In this document: positions 7,337-16,354 of the stretch, piece by piece
How the letters are laid out: every line of letters starts with the position of its first letter
Numbering within the stretch: position 1 is the stretch's first letter
DNA from: Poriferisodalis sp963663635
GTDB lineage: Bacteria > Actinomycetota > Acidimicrobiia > Acidimicrobiales > Poriferisodalaceae
Assembly (NCBI GenBank): GCA_963663635.2
Contig: CAXXMY010000006.1
Location: forward strand, 124,001 to 188,000
Reading direction: 5' to 3'
Length of the DNA stretch: 64,000 bases
Notes under the pieces: generated by a model
The model's database searches: none
Told to the model about the DNA's origin: nothing
Seen by the model: the letters and a program-made list of their open reading frames with translations, nothing else
Program-made: the position numbers and the translations under genes

Positions 7337-9518
7337 ACAGGTCCGCCGTCGGATGGCCTTCTTGGGCATTGTCATGGTCGGGCTGTTCGGTGCGCTGTTC
7401 ACGCGCCTGTGGTACCTCCAGGTCCTCGAGACCGATCAATACGCCGTGGCCGCCGAGTCGAATCAGGTGCGGATCATCATCACGCCACCGACGCGCGGAC
7501 GCATCCTCGACCGGCACGGCGTGGTGCTCGCGGACAACGTGCGCACCGGCGTCGTCACGTTCGACCAGTCGAGCTACACCGACGCGGACGCCGAGACCCT
7601 GCTCATCGAATTGGCTGACCTGCTGGACGTAGAGGTGGCGCAGCTCCGAAGGGGCCTTGCTGACCAACGGAGCCATCCCCTCGCGCCCAAGATCGTGGCC
7701 ACCGGTCTTGACGAGCAAGGCCTGCTGCGCGTTGCCGAACGCTCGATAGCCGGTGTCGAGGCCAAGTGGGACTGGGTGCGCGTCTATCCCCAAAACGAGG
7801 TCGGTGCGCACATCGTGGGATACGTCGGCGCGATGTCCGAGCGACAGCACCGCGAGCTGATCGACGACGGTTACCTGCCGTACGAGCGCGTCGGCCGAGC
7901 CGGCATCGAGGGTCTCTTCGAGACCGAATTGCACGGTGAGCCCGGCCGCACCAAACTCGAAGTCGACCGCCGGAACCGAGTGCAGCAGATCCTTGCCGAT
8001 GTGCCGCCGCGTCCCGGCCACGACATCGTCCTGTCGATCGACGTTGAATTGCAGGCCGCGGTTGAGTCATATCTGCGGCAAGGGCTGATTGCGTCTCGAA
8101 AAACGGTCAGCGGGGATTCCGGCTTCTTTTTCCCGGCACTGACCGGCGCTGCGGTGGTGTTGGACGTTCGCAATGGCGATGTCCTGGCGATGGCGTCGCA
8201 TCCGACGTTCGACCCCACATGGATGGTCGAGGGCCTGAGCATCGCCGAGTACCAATCCGTTTTCGAGAATCCCTACGCCCCCGGGGCGTTGAACAACCGC
8301 GCTGTGCAGGGCACGTACTCGCCCGGCTCGGTCTTCAAGCCCGTGACTGCCTTGGCCGGACTCGAAGCCGGGTTGATCGCGCCGCGCGCGGCGTATCACG
8401 ACATCGGCTATTACAGCATTCCCGAATCGCGAGGATGCACCGGCCGGTGCACGTTCTTCAACTCAGACCGAGCGGCGCTGGGCACCGTTGACCTTTCGGC
8501 GGCCCTCACCCGATCCAGCGATGCGTACTTCTACAAAGTCGCAGACGACCTGTATTGGGTCGACGGTCCCGAACAGTGGGCGATCCAGGACATGGCTCGC
8601 GAGCTCGGATTCGGTTCGCCCACCGGGGTGCAGTTGCCGTTCGAGAAGTCAGGCCGTGTGCCCGATGGGGACGTCAAGAAGTTCCTCTTCGAGGCGAACC
8701 CCGACGCGTACAACCCGTACAACGAACCGGTCCGCTGGTTTCCAGGCGACAACATCAACACCGGCATCGGGCAGGGTTTCGTCGCCGTCACGCCGCTGCA
8801 GCTCGCGAATGCCTACGCGACGATCGCCAATGGAGGCACGCGCTTCTCCCCGAACATCGTGGAGACGGTGGTTTCGCGCGACTCCGACACCTTCGGTGAG
8901 GCGGTGCTGACGTTCGAGCCGCGCGTGCTCGACGTCGTCGACTTTCCCGATGGGACAGCGGTTGTGCGCGAAGGTCTGAGCAATGTCACGAGCCTTCGGC
9001 TGCGCGGTACCGCAGGCAAGGCGTTTGACGGTTACGACCACGAGGGTTATCGCGTGTCGGGCAAAACCGGCACGGCCCAGGCGCAGGGCCTCAACGCGGT
9101 GTTGCGCCGCAAGAAGGAAGACTCAGCGGTATTCGTGGCCTGGGCTCCGACGCACGACCCGAGGTACGCAGTTGCCGTGGTGATGGAGGAGGCAGGCTTC
9201 GGGGGCGAGGCCGCGGCCCCGGTGGCGCGCCGCATCCTGGAGGCGGTGCGCGCCTACGAGCAGCGTTGGCCCGAGCCGCAAATCGCGTTCGTGCCTCCGC
9301 AACCGGAATGCCCTGAGGTGCCTGAGGCGCTGCGCGGGGATCCGGCGTTCATGGGATATGTGCCGCAGGGATGTCCGTGGGGCGTCCAGATCCCCAGGGC
9401 CAATACCCCGGGCGATGCCGATGGCGACGGCATCCCCGACGTTGATCAACTCGACGACCGGTTCGACAATGCGCTTGGTGCCGCAACCTTGCCCAGGCGC
9501 CGTGAGGGGGTGAGCTGA
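7329..9518 (+). CDS. mrdA: Penicillin-binding protein 2 (elongasome transpeptidase)
   Basis: Class B penicillin-binding protein that cross-links peptidoglycan during elongation, paired with RodA. At 729 aa it has a single N-terminal membrane segment (about residues 9-28) and a dimerisation/pedestal domain beginning with RGRILDRHG. The transpeptidase domain has the SXXK motif at Ser334-Lys337 (SVFK), an SSD motif in the SXN position, and KTG at 579-581. The C-terminal 70 residues extend beyond the transpeptidase domain. They contain DADGDGIPDVDQ near residue 695, which resembles a thrombospondin type 3 calcium-binding repeat. It overlaps mreD by 8 bp and its stop overlaps the rodA start (TGATG). 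Confidence 0.94.
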   Translation: MDEQVRRRMAFLGIVMVGLFGALFTRLWYLQVLETDQYAVAAESNQVRIIITPPTRGRILDRHGVVLADNVRTGVVTFDQSSYTDADAETLLIELADLLDVEVAQLRRGLADQRSHPLAPKIVATGLDEQGLLRVAERSIAGVEAKWDWVRVYPQNEVGAHIVGYVGAMSERQHRELIDDGYLPYERVGRAGIEGLFETELHGEPGRTKLEVDRRNRVQQILADVPPRPGHDIVLSIDVELQAAVESYLRQGLIASRKTVSGDSGFFFPALTGAAVVLDVRNGDVLAMASHPTFDPTWMVEGLSIAEYQSVFENPYAPGALNNRAVQGTYSPGSVFKPVTALAGLEAGLIAPRAAYHDIGYYSIPESRGCTGRCTFFNSDRAALGTVDLSAALTRSSDAYFYKVADDLYWVDGPEQWAIQDMARELGFGSPTGVQLPFEKSGRVPDGDVKKFLFEANPDAYNPYNEPVRWFPGDNINTGIGQGFVAVTPLQLANAYATIANGGTRFSPNIVETVVSRDSDTFGEAVLTFEPRVLDVVDFPDGTAVVREGLSNVTSLRLRGTAGKAFDGYDHEGYRVSGKTGTAQAQGLNAVLRRKKEDSAVFVAWAPTHDPRYAVAVVMEEAGFGGEAAAPVARRILEAVRAYEQRWPEPQIAFVPPQPECPEVPEALRGDPAFMGYVPQGCPWGVQIPRANTPGDADGDGIPDVDQLDDRFDNALGAATLPRRREGVS

Positions 9519-10690
9519 TGCTGCTGGGCCGATTGCTCGCCAAGACTCCGACACGACGTGAGCTGCGCTCTCCAGCGTGGTTCGCCGACTACACGCTGGC
9601 CGCTGCGGCAATCACCGTGGCATGCATGGGCGTCGCCATGAACTATGCAGCGACGTGGCGCAGCCTGAGCTTTGAAGGCGCGGATCCGCTGACGGTGGCG
9701 CGACGCCAAGCGATCTTCGTGCTCATCGGCATCGCCGTGATGGTGGCAGCGGCGGTCGTGGACTATCGAGTCCTGCGGCACTGCGCCACACCCGCGTATC
9801 TGGCGGTGCTTTTGGCACTCGCAGCGCTGCTGCGTTGGGGCCCCGAGATCCGCAACGCACGCTCATGGTTCGAATTGCCGTTCGTCGGGTTCCAGGTGCA
9901 GCCTTCCGAATTCGCAAAGCTCGCGGTGATCGTGTCGCTCGCGGCGTTCGTGGCGCATCACGAGGGATATCTCCGCTTCGACACGCTGTTCAATGCCGGC
10001 CTGTTGCTGGCCGTGCCGATGTTCCTGATTTACAGCCAGCCTGATCTCGGCACGATGCTGGTGTTCGTAGCAATCGCCATGGGAATGCTGCTTGTGGCGG
10101 GCGCGCAATTGCGCCACATTGTCATCGTCTCGTTGGCAGGAATCCTGGCGCTGGTGCTTGTCTTCAGCATCGACGCGCTGCAGGGTCCGAGGCTGTTGAG
10201 CGAGACCCAACGCGGTCGCCTCACAGCGTTCTTGGACCAGGACTACGAACCTCAGAAGGCTTCCTACAACCTCAGGCAGAGCCAGATCGCAATCGGCGCG
10301 GGCGGTGTGTGGGGCCAGGGCTGGAAGCAGGGCACGCAGACCAACTTGGACCTGGTGCCCGAGCAGCACAACGACTTCATCTTCACGGCGCTGGGAGAAG
10401 AATTCGGTCTCGTCGGCGCAACGCTGCTGCTGGCGCTCTACGCGTACATCGTGGTGCGAATATGGCTCATTGCACGAGCGGCCAGCGACCCCTTCGGACG
10501 ATTACTCGGGGTCGGAGTTCTGTCGATGCTGCTGTTTCAGGTATTCCAGAACATCGGCATGACTATCGGCATCATGCCGATTACCGGTATCCCGCTGCCG
10601 CTCATGAGCCATGGCGGTTCAGGCACCCTGACAACATTCGCCGCAATCGGCATCGTCATCAGCATCGGCTCGCGTCGCTACGCCCTCTAG
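9518..10690 (+). CDS. rodA: Rod shape-determining protein RodA (SEDS glycosyltransferase)
   Basis: Polytopic peptidoglycan polymerase of the SEDS family (FtsW/RodA/SpoVE). The 390 residues contain about ten membrane segments. Conserved parts include the FVGFQVQPSEFAKL segment, QPDLGT, and the C-terminal GIPLPLMSHGGSGT loop. It follows PBP2 with a one-base TGATG overlap, matching the RodA-PBP2 complex. It is the last gene of the elongasome operon, and 79 bp separate it from the radical SAM gene. Confidence 0.95.
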   Translation: MLLGRLLAKTPTRRELRSPAWFADYTLAAAAITVACMGVAMNYAATWRSLSFEGADPLTVARRQAIFVLIGIAVMVAAAVVDYRVLRHCATPAYLAVLLALAALLRWGPEIRNARSWFELPFVGFQVQPSEFAKLAVIVSLAAFVAHHEGYLRFDTLFNAGLLLAVPMFLIYSQPDLGTMLVFVAIAMGMLLVAGAQLRHIVIVSLAGILALVLVFSIDALQGPRLLSETQRGRLTAFLDQDYEPQKASYNLRQSQIAIGAGGVWGQGWKQGTQTNLDLVPEQHNDFIFTALGEEFGLVGATLLLALYAYIVVRIWLIARAASDPFGRLLGVGVLSMLLFQVFQNIGMTIGIMPITGIPLPLMSHGGSGTLTTFAAIGIVISIGSRRYAL

Positions 10691-10769
10691 GGCACATCGG
10701 GCCCGCTGTGGACGCCAAGAGGGGTCATCGGCCCCATATGCGAGGCCGACCGGTAGCGTTGGACGGGCA

Positions 10770-12779
10770 ATGACAACCCTGTGGCCACGGCTTGAGCCCC
10801 TGCTGCCACGTGTCTCCAAGCCGGCTCGATATATCGGCTGCGAGGACGGCATGCAGCGACCATCCGGTGGTCCGCACCTCACTTCGTGGCTGCTGACGTA
10901 TCCGGACACGTACGAGATCGGCCTGCCCAATCTTGGCTTGCAGATTCTGTACGAGTTGCTCAATGAGCGGTCTGACTCATGGGCCGAGCGTTCATATGCG
11001 CCGTGGATCGACCTCGAAGCCGAGCTCCGGGCCGCCGGACTTCCGCTGTTCTCGGTCGACACGCATCGACCAGCGGGCGAGTTCGACATCATCGCCTTCA
11101 ATCTCTCTGCCGAGTTGGTGTACACCAACGTCCTCAATTGCATCGACCTCGCAGGTGTCGAGGTACGCGCAGCGAAGCGCTCTGATGCTGATCCGCTGAT
11201 CGGGGCAGGCGGTCACTGCGCCTTCAATCCCGAACCGCTGGCCGACTTCGTCGACTTCTTCGTGATCGGGGACGGCGAGGAAGTCGTGGGCGAGATCACC
11301 GAGATCGTCGGAAGCTGGAAGCGATCGGGCAAGCAGTCCGGGACGCGAGCGGGTCTATTGCGAGATCTGTCGAAGATCGAAGGCGTCTATGTGCCTGCGA
11401 TGTACGACGTCGCTTATGACGGCCCGGCCCTGGTGGGTGTGACGCCCAAGCATGCCGACGTGCCTCCGCTCGTCGGCAAGCGCACGGTTGCAGACCTTGC
11501 CGAGTGGCCGTACCCAAAGCGTCAGCTCGTACCGGTTACTGAGGTCGTGCACGACCGCTTGTCGGTTGAGGTGTTCCGGGGCTGCACGAGAGGCTGCCGC
11601 TTCTGTCAGGCGGGCATGATCACGCGACCAGTCCGGGAACGGCCCAAAGCGCAAGTCAGCGGGATGATCAGCCGCGGTCTCGAGCGCAGTGGATACGACG
11701 AGGTGAGCCTGATGTCGCTTTCCACGGCGGACTACAGCGGTATCGAGAACCTGGTGCGTGACACGATCGCACTCGGCGGCGGCGCCCTCGACGGCTGCGG
11801 TGACACGCTCTCGGGTGCGGGACGTGTGAGCGTTTCGCTGCCGAGTCTGCGAGTGGACGCATTCACGGTCGACGTCGCGGCGCAGGTCTCCAAGGCGCGC
11901 CGCACCGGACTGACGTTCGCGCCGGAAGCCGGGTCGTGGCGGTTGCGGCAGATCATCAACAAGCTGATCACCGAGGAGGATCTGTACGCAGCTGTTCGAT
12001 CTGCGTACAGCCAGGGCTGGCACCGGATGAAGCTGTACTTCCTCACGGGGCTGCCCTCGGAGATGGACCCTGACACTCAAGCCATCGCTGAGCTGGCCGC
12101 CGCGTGTGCACGAATTGGTCAGGAATACACCAAGCGGGCTTCGGTGACGGTGTCGTTGGGGGGCTTCGTGCCGAAGCCCCACACCCCATTCCAATGGTTC
12201 GGGCAGAACTCGGCGGAAGAACTGGCCCGCAAGGTGCGGCTGGTGCGTTCAGCTCTCGGCCGGAACCGCCGGGTACAGCTCAAGTGGCATGACCCGGCAG
12301 CCTCCACTGCGGAGGGGATTGCCAGCCGGGGCGATCGGCGTGTGGGCCGCGCTATCGAGTACGTGTGGCGCAAGGGCGGGACGTTTCAGGAATGGAGCGA
12401 GCGTTTCAGCCTGGACATGTGGGCAGAGGCGATGGCCGCGTGCGGTCTCGACTTGGACTGGTACGTGCATCGCCATCGAAATGCCGACGAAGTGCTGCCG
12501 TGGGATCACATCGGTGCGGGTTTGCACCGAGACTTCCTGTGGCAGGACTGGCAGGACTCTCTGGCCGGTTACGGCGTGGAGGACTGCCGCTGGACCCCGT
12601 GTTATGACTGCGGGGCCTGCACCGAATATGGGATCGAGCACATGGTTGCGTCCTCTGTCGCCCCGAACGGCGGCAGTCAGGGGACGGGACAAGACCTCGC
12701 GACCGGCCATGTGGTGCCGGTCGAGCTGCGGCCTCGCATGATGGCGGGCGCAGCTGGATCAGCGGGAGGCGGCGCATGA
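10770..12779 (+). CDS. B12-binding radical SAM protein, TIGR03960 family
   Basis: Large radical SAM enzyme (669 aa) with a YgiQ-like fold. It has an N-terminal cobalamin-binding-like domain and then a radical SAM core with Cys272, Cys276 and Cys279 (CTRGCRFC) ligating the 4Fe-4S cluster. The C-terminal region ends in a Cys cluster (CYDCGACTEYG). The substrate is unknown in the family. It is nearly always followed by the DUF2344 protein, as here, and sits between rodA and the RNase E/G gene in many actinobacteria. That context suggests an RNA- or translation-related role, which is inference. A TAGCGT hexamer 10 nt before the ATG may be its -10 element. Confidence 0.9.
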   Translation: MTTLWPRLEPLLPRVSKPARYIGCEDGMQRPSGGPHLTSWLLTYPDTYEIGLPNLGLQILYELLNERSDSWAERSYAPWIDLEAELRAAGLPLFSVDTHRPAGEFDIIAFNLSAELVYTNVLNCIDLAGVEVRAAKRSDADPLIGAGGHCAFNPEPLADFVDFFVIGDGEEVVGEITEIVGSWKRSGKQSGTRAGLLRDLSKIEGVYVPAMYDVAYDGPALVGVTPKHADVPPLVGKRTVADLAEWPYPKRQLVPVTEVVHDRLSVEVFRGCTRGCRFCQAGMITRPVRERPKAQVSGMISRGLERSGYDEVSLMSLSTADYSGIENLVRDTIALGGGALDGCGDTLSGAGRVSVSLPSLRVDAFTVDVAAQVSKARRTGLTFAPEAGSWRLRQIINKLITEEDLYAAVRSAYSQGWHRMKLYFLTGLPSEMDPDTQAIAELAAACARIGQEYTKRASVTVSLGGFVPKPHTPFQWFGQNSAEELARKVRLVRSALGRNRRVQLKWHDPAASTAEGIASRGDRRVGRAIEYVWRKGGTFQEWSERFSLDMWAEAMAACGLDLDWYVHRHRNADEVLPWDHIGAGLHRDFLWQDWQDSLAGYGVEDCRWTPCYDCGACTEYGIEHMVASSVAPNGGSQGTGQDLATGHVVPVELRPRMMAGAAGSAGGGA

Positions 12780-12818
12780 GCTGCCTCTTTCGCATGACGA
12801 CGCCGGGTCAGTGTGCCG

Positions 12819-12840
12819 CTCCCACCCTGCTGGGTGGGAG
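12819..12840 (+). promoter_or_regulatory. Hairpin abutting the DUF2344 start codon
   Basis: A perfect 9-bp inverted repeat (CTCCCACCC, loop TGCT, GGGTGGGAG) ends one base before the ATG at 12841. Its 3' arm holds the only purine-rich stretch able to serve as a Shine-Dalgarno, so folding would block initiation at this ATG. If translation starts instead at the GTG at 12811, the hairpin lies inside the coding sequence. Confidence 0.5.
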
Positions 12841-13644
12841 ATGCCGTTGAAGCTGCGCGTCCGTTTCGAAAAGATCGGCAAGATCCGCTTCATCGGCCAC
12901 CGCGATGTGGCGCGGGTGACCGAACGCGCTGTGCGTAAGGTTGGCCTCCCCGTGACATACAGCGAGGGATTCTCGCCGCGTATGCGCCTCAGTTTCGGCT
13001 TGGCGTTGCCGACCGGTTACGAGTCCGACAGCGAGTATGTGGACCTGCCGCTCGTGCCAGGTGCGCTGAGCGGCATGGCCGCCGACAGCCCCGAGATCGC
13101 ATGCGGATCGGCGCTGCACGGTCCGTGTGCTGTCGAATCGGCCGCCGCAGGAGCGAGCTACTGCAGCGTTGCCGAGGCGCTGAGCGCCGCATTGCCGGAT
13201 GGCATGCGCGTGTCGGCAGTTCTGCTGCAGGAACGCGGCGGACCATCGCTGCAGTCAGCGGTGCACACGTGCGGGTGGCGATTCGAGATACCGGGCCTGA
13301 GCACCGCGAACGCTGCCGATGCAACGAAAGCGTTGCTCGAAGCGGATCACGTTGTGGCCACACGCGTCCACAAGGGCCAAACATTGACCGACGACGTGCG
13401 GGGCAGCATCGGGGCGCTCTCCGTCGTGGACGAAACATCCCGAGGAGCGGTGCTGGCGGCAGAGCTGTCGGCCACGCCGCGAGTCGTGCGACCAAGTGAG
13501 CTGGTGGCGGCGCTGGCCGCTGGCCACGAAATGGGCATTGCCCGCAGAACACATCAATGGACCTGCACTGCAGGCGTGCGCGCCGAACCGGCGACTCCCG
13601 CCCAGTGCTCCCTCAATCGACGAGAGGAACTCGTCAGTGAATGA
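12841..13644 (+). CDS. DUF2344 / TIGR03936 radical SAM-linked protein
   Basis: A 267-residue protein of the family that partners the TIGR03960 radical SAM enzyme. The start MPLKLRVRFEKIGKIRFIGHRDV and the segment YSEGFSPRMRLSFGLALPTG are diagnostic. The function is unknown. I chose the ATG at 12841, because its product begins exactly with the conserved family start. A GTG at 12811 would add ten unconserved residues. The gene overlaps the start of the RNase E/G gene by 8 bp. Confidence 0.88.
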   Translation: MPLKLRVRFEKIGKIRFIGHRDVARVTERAVRKVGLPVTYSEGFSPRMRLSFGLALPTGYESDSEYVDLPLVPGALSGMAADSPEIACGSALHGPCAVESAAAGASYCSVAEALSAALPDGMRVSAVLLQERGGPSLQSAVHTCGWRFEIPGLSTANAADATKALLEADHVVATRVHKGQTLTDDVRGSIGALSVVDETSRGAVLAAELSATPRVVRPSELVAALAAGHEMGIARRTHQWTCTAGVRAEPATPAQCSLNRREELVSE

Positions 13645-15646
13645 CATGACAACAAGCGCGAATGCGCCGACCACAGACCGCAATGCGGTCGCTAAGAACA
13701 CAGACCGCGATGCGGTCGCTAAGAACACAGACCGCGATGCGGTCGCTAAGAACACAGACCGCGATGCGGTCGCTAAGAACACAGACCGCGATGCGGTCGC
13801 AGCTGATTCTGAATCTGGCGAAGGCCAATCGAGCACAGTTCGCAAGCGTCGCCTGGTCGCACCGGCCGGTCGCGCTGCGACGACTGAGGCCCCTGCGCCC
13901 GCTGAGCAACCCTCCGAATCCGACGCCGGGGACACCGGCGAGGCAACCGAAGTTCACCAGGCGCAGGAGGCTTCCCTGCCTCCTGCGCCCCTGCCTCCGC
14001 GAGCCCGCAAGCCTCAGATCGGCGACACCCGTCCCCCCCGCGCAGCCGGATCCCCCGCGCCGGAAGCCGACGCACCGGGTGGCGGTCGTCGTCGCCGCCG
14101 ACGCGGTGGCAGGGGGCGCGGCCGTGGCGGTCGATCCGACTCGGCGAGCACGGCTGCTCGCACTGGCGATCGCAACGGCTCGCAAGGTCGACCGGCATCG
14201 GGTCGAGACCGAAATGCACCCGTCGAGGCCATCCTTGCCGATCACCAGCCCGTGCAACTCGATGACGAGCAGCTGTCAGAGCGGCGGGGGAAGTACCGCA
14301 ATGGAAAGCCCATCGGCCGATACCGGATGTGCGTTCATGTCGCGGACGCGGCGACGCACATAGCGGTGCTCGAAGGCCGCTCGCTGATCGAGTACCACGT
14401 CAGCCGGCCCTCCGACGACGTGTCGGAGATCTACGGAAACCTCTATCTCGGGCGTGTGCGCCGAGTGCTGCCTGGCATGGAGGCTGCCTTCGTGGATATC
14501 GGCACCCCCAAGCAGGCGGTGCTGTACCGAGGCGACCTGACGATCGCCACCGAGACTGCCGGCGTTGCCGATGGCGAGGAGGAAGCGCCGAGCGGCAATG
14601 ATCGAAAGCGCGCTGGAGGCCGGCGAGGTCGTCGTACGAACGGACCAGCGATCGGTGAACTGCTGCGCAACGGCCAGTCGATCATGTGCCAGGTCATCAA
14701 GAATCCGATCGGCCACAAGGGTGCGCGCCTCACAACTGAGGTATCGCTGCCGGGACGATTCGTCGTGCTCATCCCCAATAGCAGCGCTGTGGGCATCTCG
14801 CGCAGACTCCCCAGCCGCGAGCGTCGGCGTTTGCGGAGCCTGCTCTCCAAGGAGATGCCCGAGGGATTCGGTGTGATCTTGCGGACTGCCGCAGAAAACG
14901 TGACGCCCACCGAGATCCGGCGCGACATCGAACGCTTGACTCGCCAATGGGCACAGATCAGCGAGCTCGCGGCACGCACGGATGCTCCAGCGCTGCTCTT
15001 CCGCGAACCGGAACTCGCCGTCAGGATCATCCGCGAGCAATTCACGTCTGACTTCCGCGAGGTCGTGATCGACGATCCGGCGCTGTTCGAGCAAGTCAAG
15101 GGCTACATGGAGGCGATCGCGGCACCGCTGGCGGACCGCATCCGCCTCTACGACCCGGTCACCGAACGGCTTCCGCTGTTCGAGCGTGTCCATGTTGCCG
15201 AGCAGGTGCGCAAGGCCACCGATCGCAAGGTCTGGCTGCCATCGGGCGGTTCGCTCATCATCGAGCACACCGAGGCGCTCACCGTGGTCGATGTGAATAC
15301 GGGCCGAAACGTCGGCAAGTCCAGCCTCAATCAGACCCTGTATCAGAACAATCTTGAAGCAGCGACCGAACTAGCGAAGCAGCTTCGTCTGCGCGACATC
15401 GGCGGGATCATCGTCGTGGACTTCGTCGACATGGACGACAAGCGGCAGCGCGATCAGCTGATGGAGACGCTGAACGAAGCCCTCGCGCGCGACAAGACCC
15501 GTACGGCGACGGAGCCGATCTCAGACATGGGCATTGTGCAGATGACGCGAATGCGAACAGGCGAGGGTCTGATCGAGTCGGTGTCTGACCGCTGCGAGGC
15601 CTGTGACGGGCGTGGCGTGCAACTGCACAAGTCATTGTTCGCGTAG
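13637..15646 (+). CDS. rne: Ribonuclease E/G
   Basis: Endoribonuclease of the Rne/Rng family (669 aa). The N-terminal 210 residues are low complexity. They include a 27-bp-repeat-encoded block of NTDRDAVAK units (residues about 14-55), an Ala/Pro/Glu region and an Arg/Gly-rich RNA-binding-like stretch. The catalytic half then starts with an S1 domain (VADAATHIAVLEG...NLYLGRVRRVLPGMEAAFVDIG). It continues with the DNase I-like domain carrying VVDVNTGRNVGK and IVVDFVDMDDKRQRD, and ends in the Zn-link CEACDGRG. The GTG start at 13637 is preceded by GAGAGG. The gene overlaps the DUF2344 stop, and rplU and rpmA follow. Confidence 0.93.
   Translation: MNDMTTSANAPTTDRNAVAKNTDRDAVAKNTDRDAVAKNTDRDAVAKNTDRDAVAADSESGEGQSSTVRKRRLVAPAGRAATTEAPAPAEQPSESDAGDTGEATEVHQAQEASLPPAPLPPRARKPQIGDTRPPRAAGSPAPEADAPGGGRRRRRRGGRGRGRGGRSDSASTAARTGDRNGSQGRPASGRDRNAPVEAILADHQPVQLDDEQLSERRGKYRNGKPIGRYRMCVHVADAATHIAVLEGRSLIEYHVSRPSDDVSEIYGNLYLGRVRRVLPGMEAAFVDIGTPKQAVLYRGDLTIATETAGVADGEEEAPSGNDRKRAGGRRGRRTNGPAIGELLRNGQSIMCQVIKNPIGHKGARLTTEVSLPGRFVVLIPNSSAVGISRRLPSRERRRLRSLLSKEMPEGFGVILRTAAENVTPTEIRRDIERLTRQWAQISELAARTDAPALLFREPELAVRIIREQFTSDFREVVIDDPALFEQVKGYMEAIAAPLADRIRLYDPVTERLPLFERVHVAEQVRKATDRKVWLPSGGSLIIEHTEALTVVDVNTGRNVGKSSLNQTLYQNNLEAATELAKQLRLRDIGGIIVVDFVDMDDKRQRDQLMETLNEALARDKTRTATEPISDMGIVQMTRMRTGEGLIESVSDRCEACDGRGVQLHKSLFA
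13676..13801 (+). repeat. 27-bp in-frame tandem repeat in the rne N-terminus
   Basis: Four full copies start at 13676, 13703, 13730 and 13757. A partial fifth covers 13784-13801. Each unit encodes DRDAVAKNT (first copy DRNAVAKNT). Each unit also contains the inverted repeat GACCGC-GAT-GCGGTC, so the messenger could form a row of small identical hairpins shortly after the start codon. The copies differ by only one base, which implies recent expansion. Confidence 0.97.
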
Positions 15647-15674
15647 GGCCGCAGACCAGTATCCTCAGTCTCGT

Positions 15675-15986
15675 ATGTATGCAGTCATCGCCACCGGTGG
15701 CAAGCAGCGTCGCGTCGAGGCCGGTCAGCGGCTTCAGGTCGAGTTGCTCGAGGCCCCTCAAGGCTCAGAAGTCACTTTCACGCCTGTCCTGTTGGTCGAT
15801 GACGGCACGGTGCTGGCAACGCCGGCAGAGCTGGCCTCAGCGTCAGTGCGCGGCCGCGTCGTGGGCGAGACCAAGGGTCCCAAGATCGACGGTTTCACGT
15901 ACAAGAACGCCACGAACAATCGCCGCCGGTGGGGTCACCGGCAGCGCTACAGCACCGTCGAGATCACGGCGATCGCGAAGGACTGA
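15675..15986 (+). CDS. rplU: 50S ribosomal protein L21
   Basis: Component of the large ribosomal subunit that binds 23S rRNA. The 103-residue product starts MYAVIATGGKQRRVEAGQ and ends with the family's basic segment TYKNATNNRRRWGHRQ. The ATG at 15675 is supported by the family start. A TATCCT hexamer at 15660-15665, 9 nt upstream, could be a -10 element giving a nearly leaderless messenger. rpmA follows after 3 bp. Confidence 0.96.
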   Translation: MYAVIATGGKQRRVEAGQRLQVELLEAPQGSEVTFTPVLLVDDGTVLATPAELASASVRGRVVGETKGPKIDGFTYKNATNNRRRWGHRQRYSTVEITAIAKD

Positions 15987-15989
15987 ACG

Positions 15990-16241
15990 ATGTCCAAGAC
16001 GAAGGGCGGGGGTTCGACCCGCAACGGCCGCGACTCCGTCGCCAAGCGCCTTGGCGTGAAGGTGTACTCGGGTCAGACCATCGACGCCGGCGGCATCATC
16101 GTTCGCCAGCGCGGCACCAAGTTCCATCCGGGTCGAAACGTCGGACGGGGCAAAGACGACACGCTGTATGCGACGGCTCCCGGTGTCGTGCGTTTCGGCT
16201 TCCGCCGTGGTCGGCGGCTCGTTGACGTCATCGACACTTAG
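15990..16241 (+). CDS. rpmA: 50S ribosomal protein L27
   Basis: Large-subunit ribosomal protein close to the peptidyl transferase centre. The 83-residue protein has the conserved SKTKGGGSTRNGRDS start and the GGIIVRQRGTKFHPG motif. It starts immediately with the mature N-terminus, so the cleavable leader seen in Firmicutes is absent. It is co-transcribed with rplU (3-bp gap). Confidence 0.97.
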   Translation: MSKTKGGGSTRNGRDSVAKRLGVKVYSGQTIDAGGIIVRQRGTKFHPGRNVGRGKDDTLYATAPGVVRFGFRRGRRLVDVIDT

Positions 16242-16354
16242 GCGAGCGTTGCCGCCGCGGGGTCCGCGCATGAGCGGGCGTCCGGCGCCTTGAGGCCCGG
16301 CGGGGCCGCGACATTCGAGCAGCGGCATCGCCGCGGGTTGACGGGTCACGATCG

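Noticed and set aside
6897..8021. 374-codon leftward frame over mreD and PBP2
   Set aside because: Shadow of two well-supported genes. Its translation has no recognisable domain.
13676..13801. CRISPR-like array
   Set aside because: The repeats are directly adjacent without spacers and are translated in frame. No cas gene is present.
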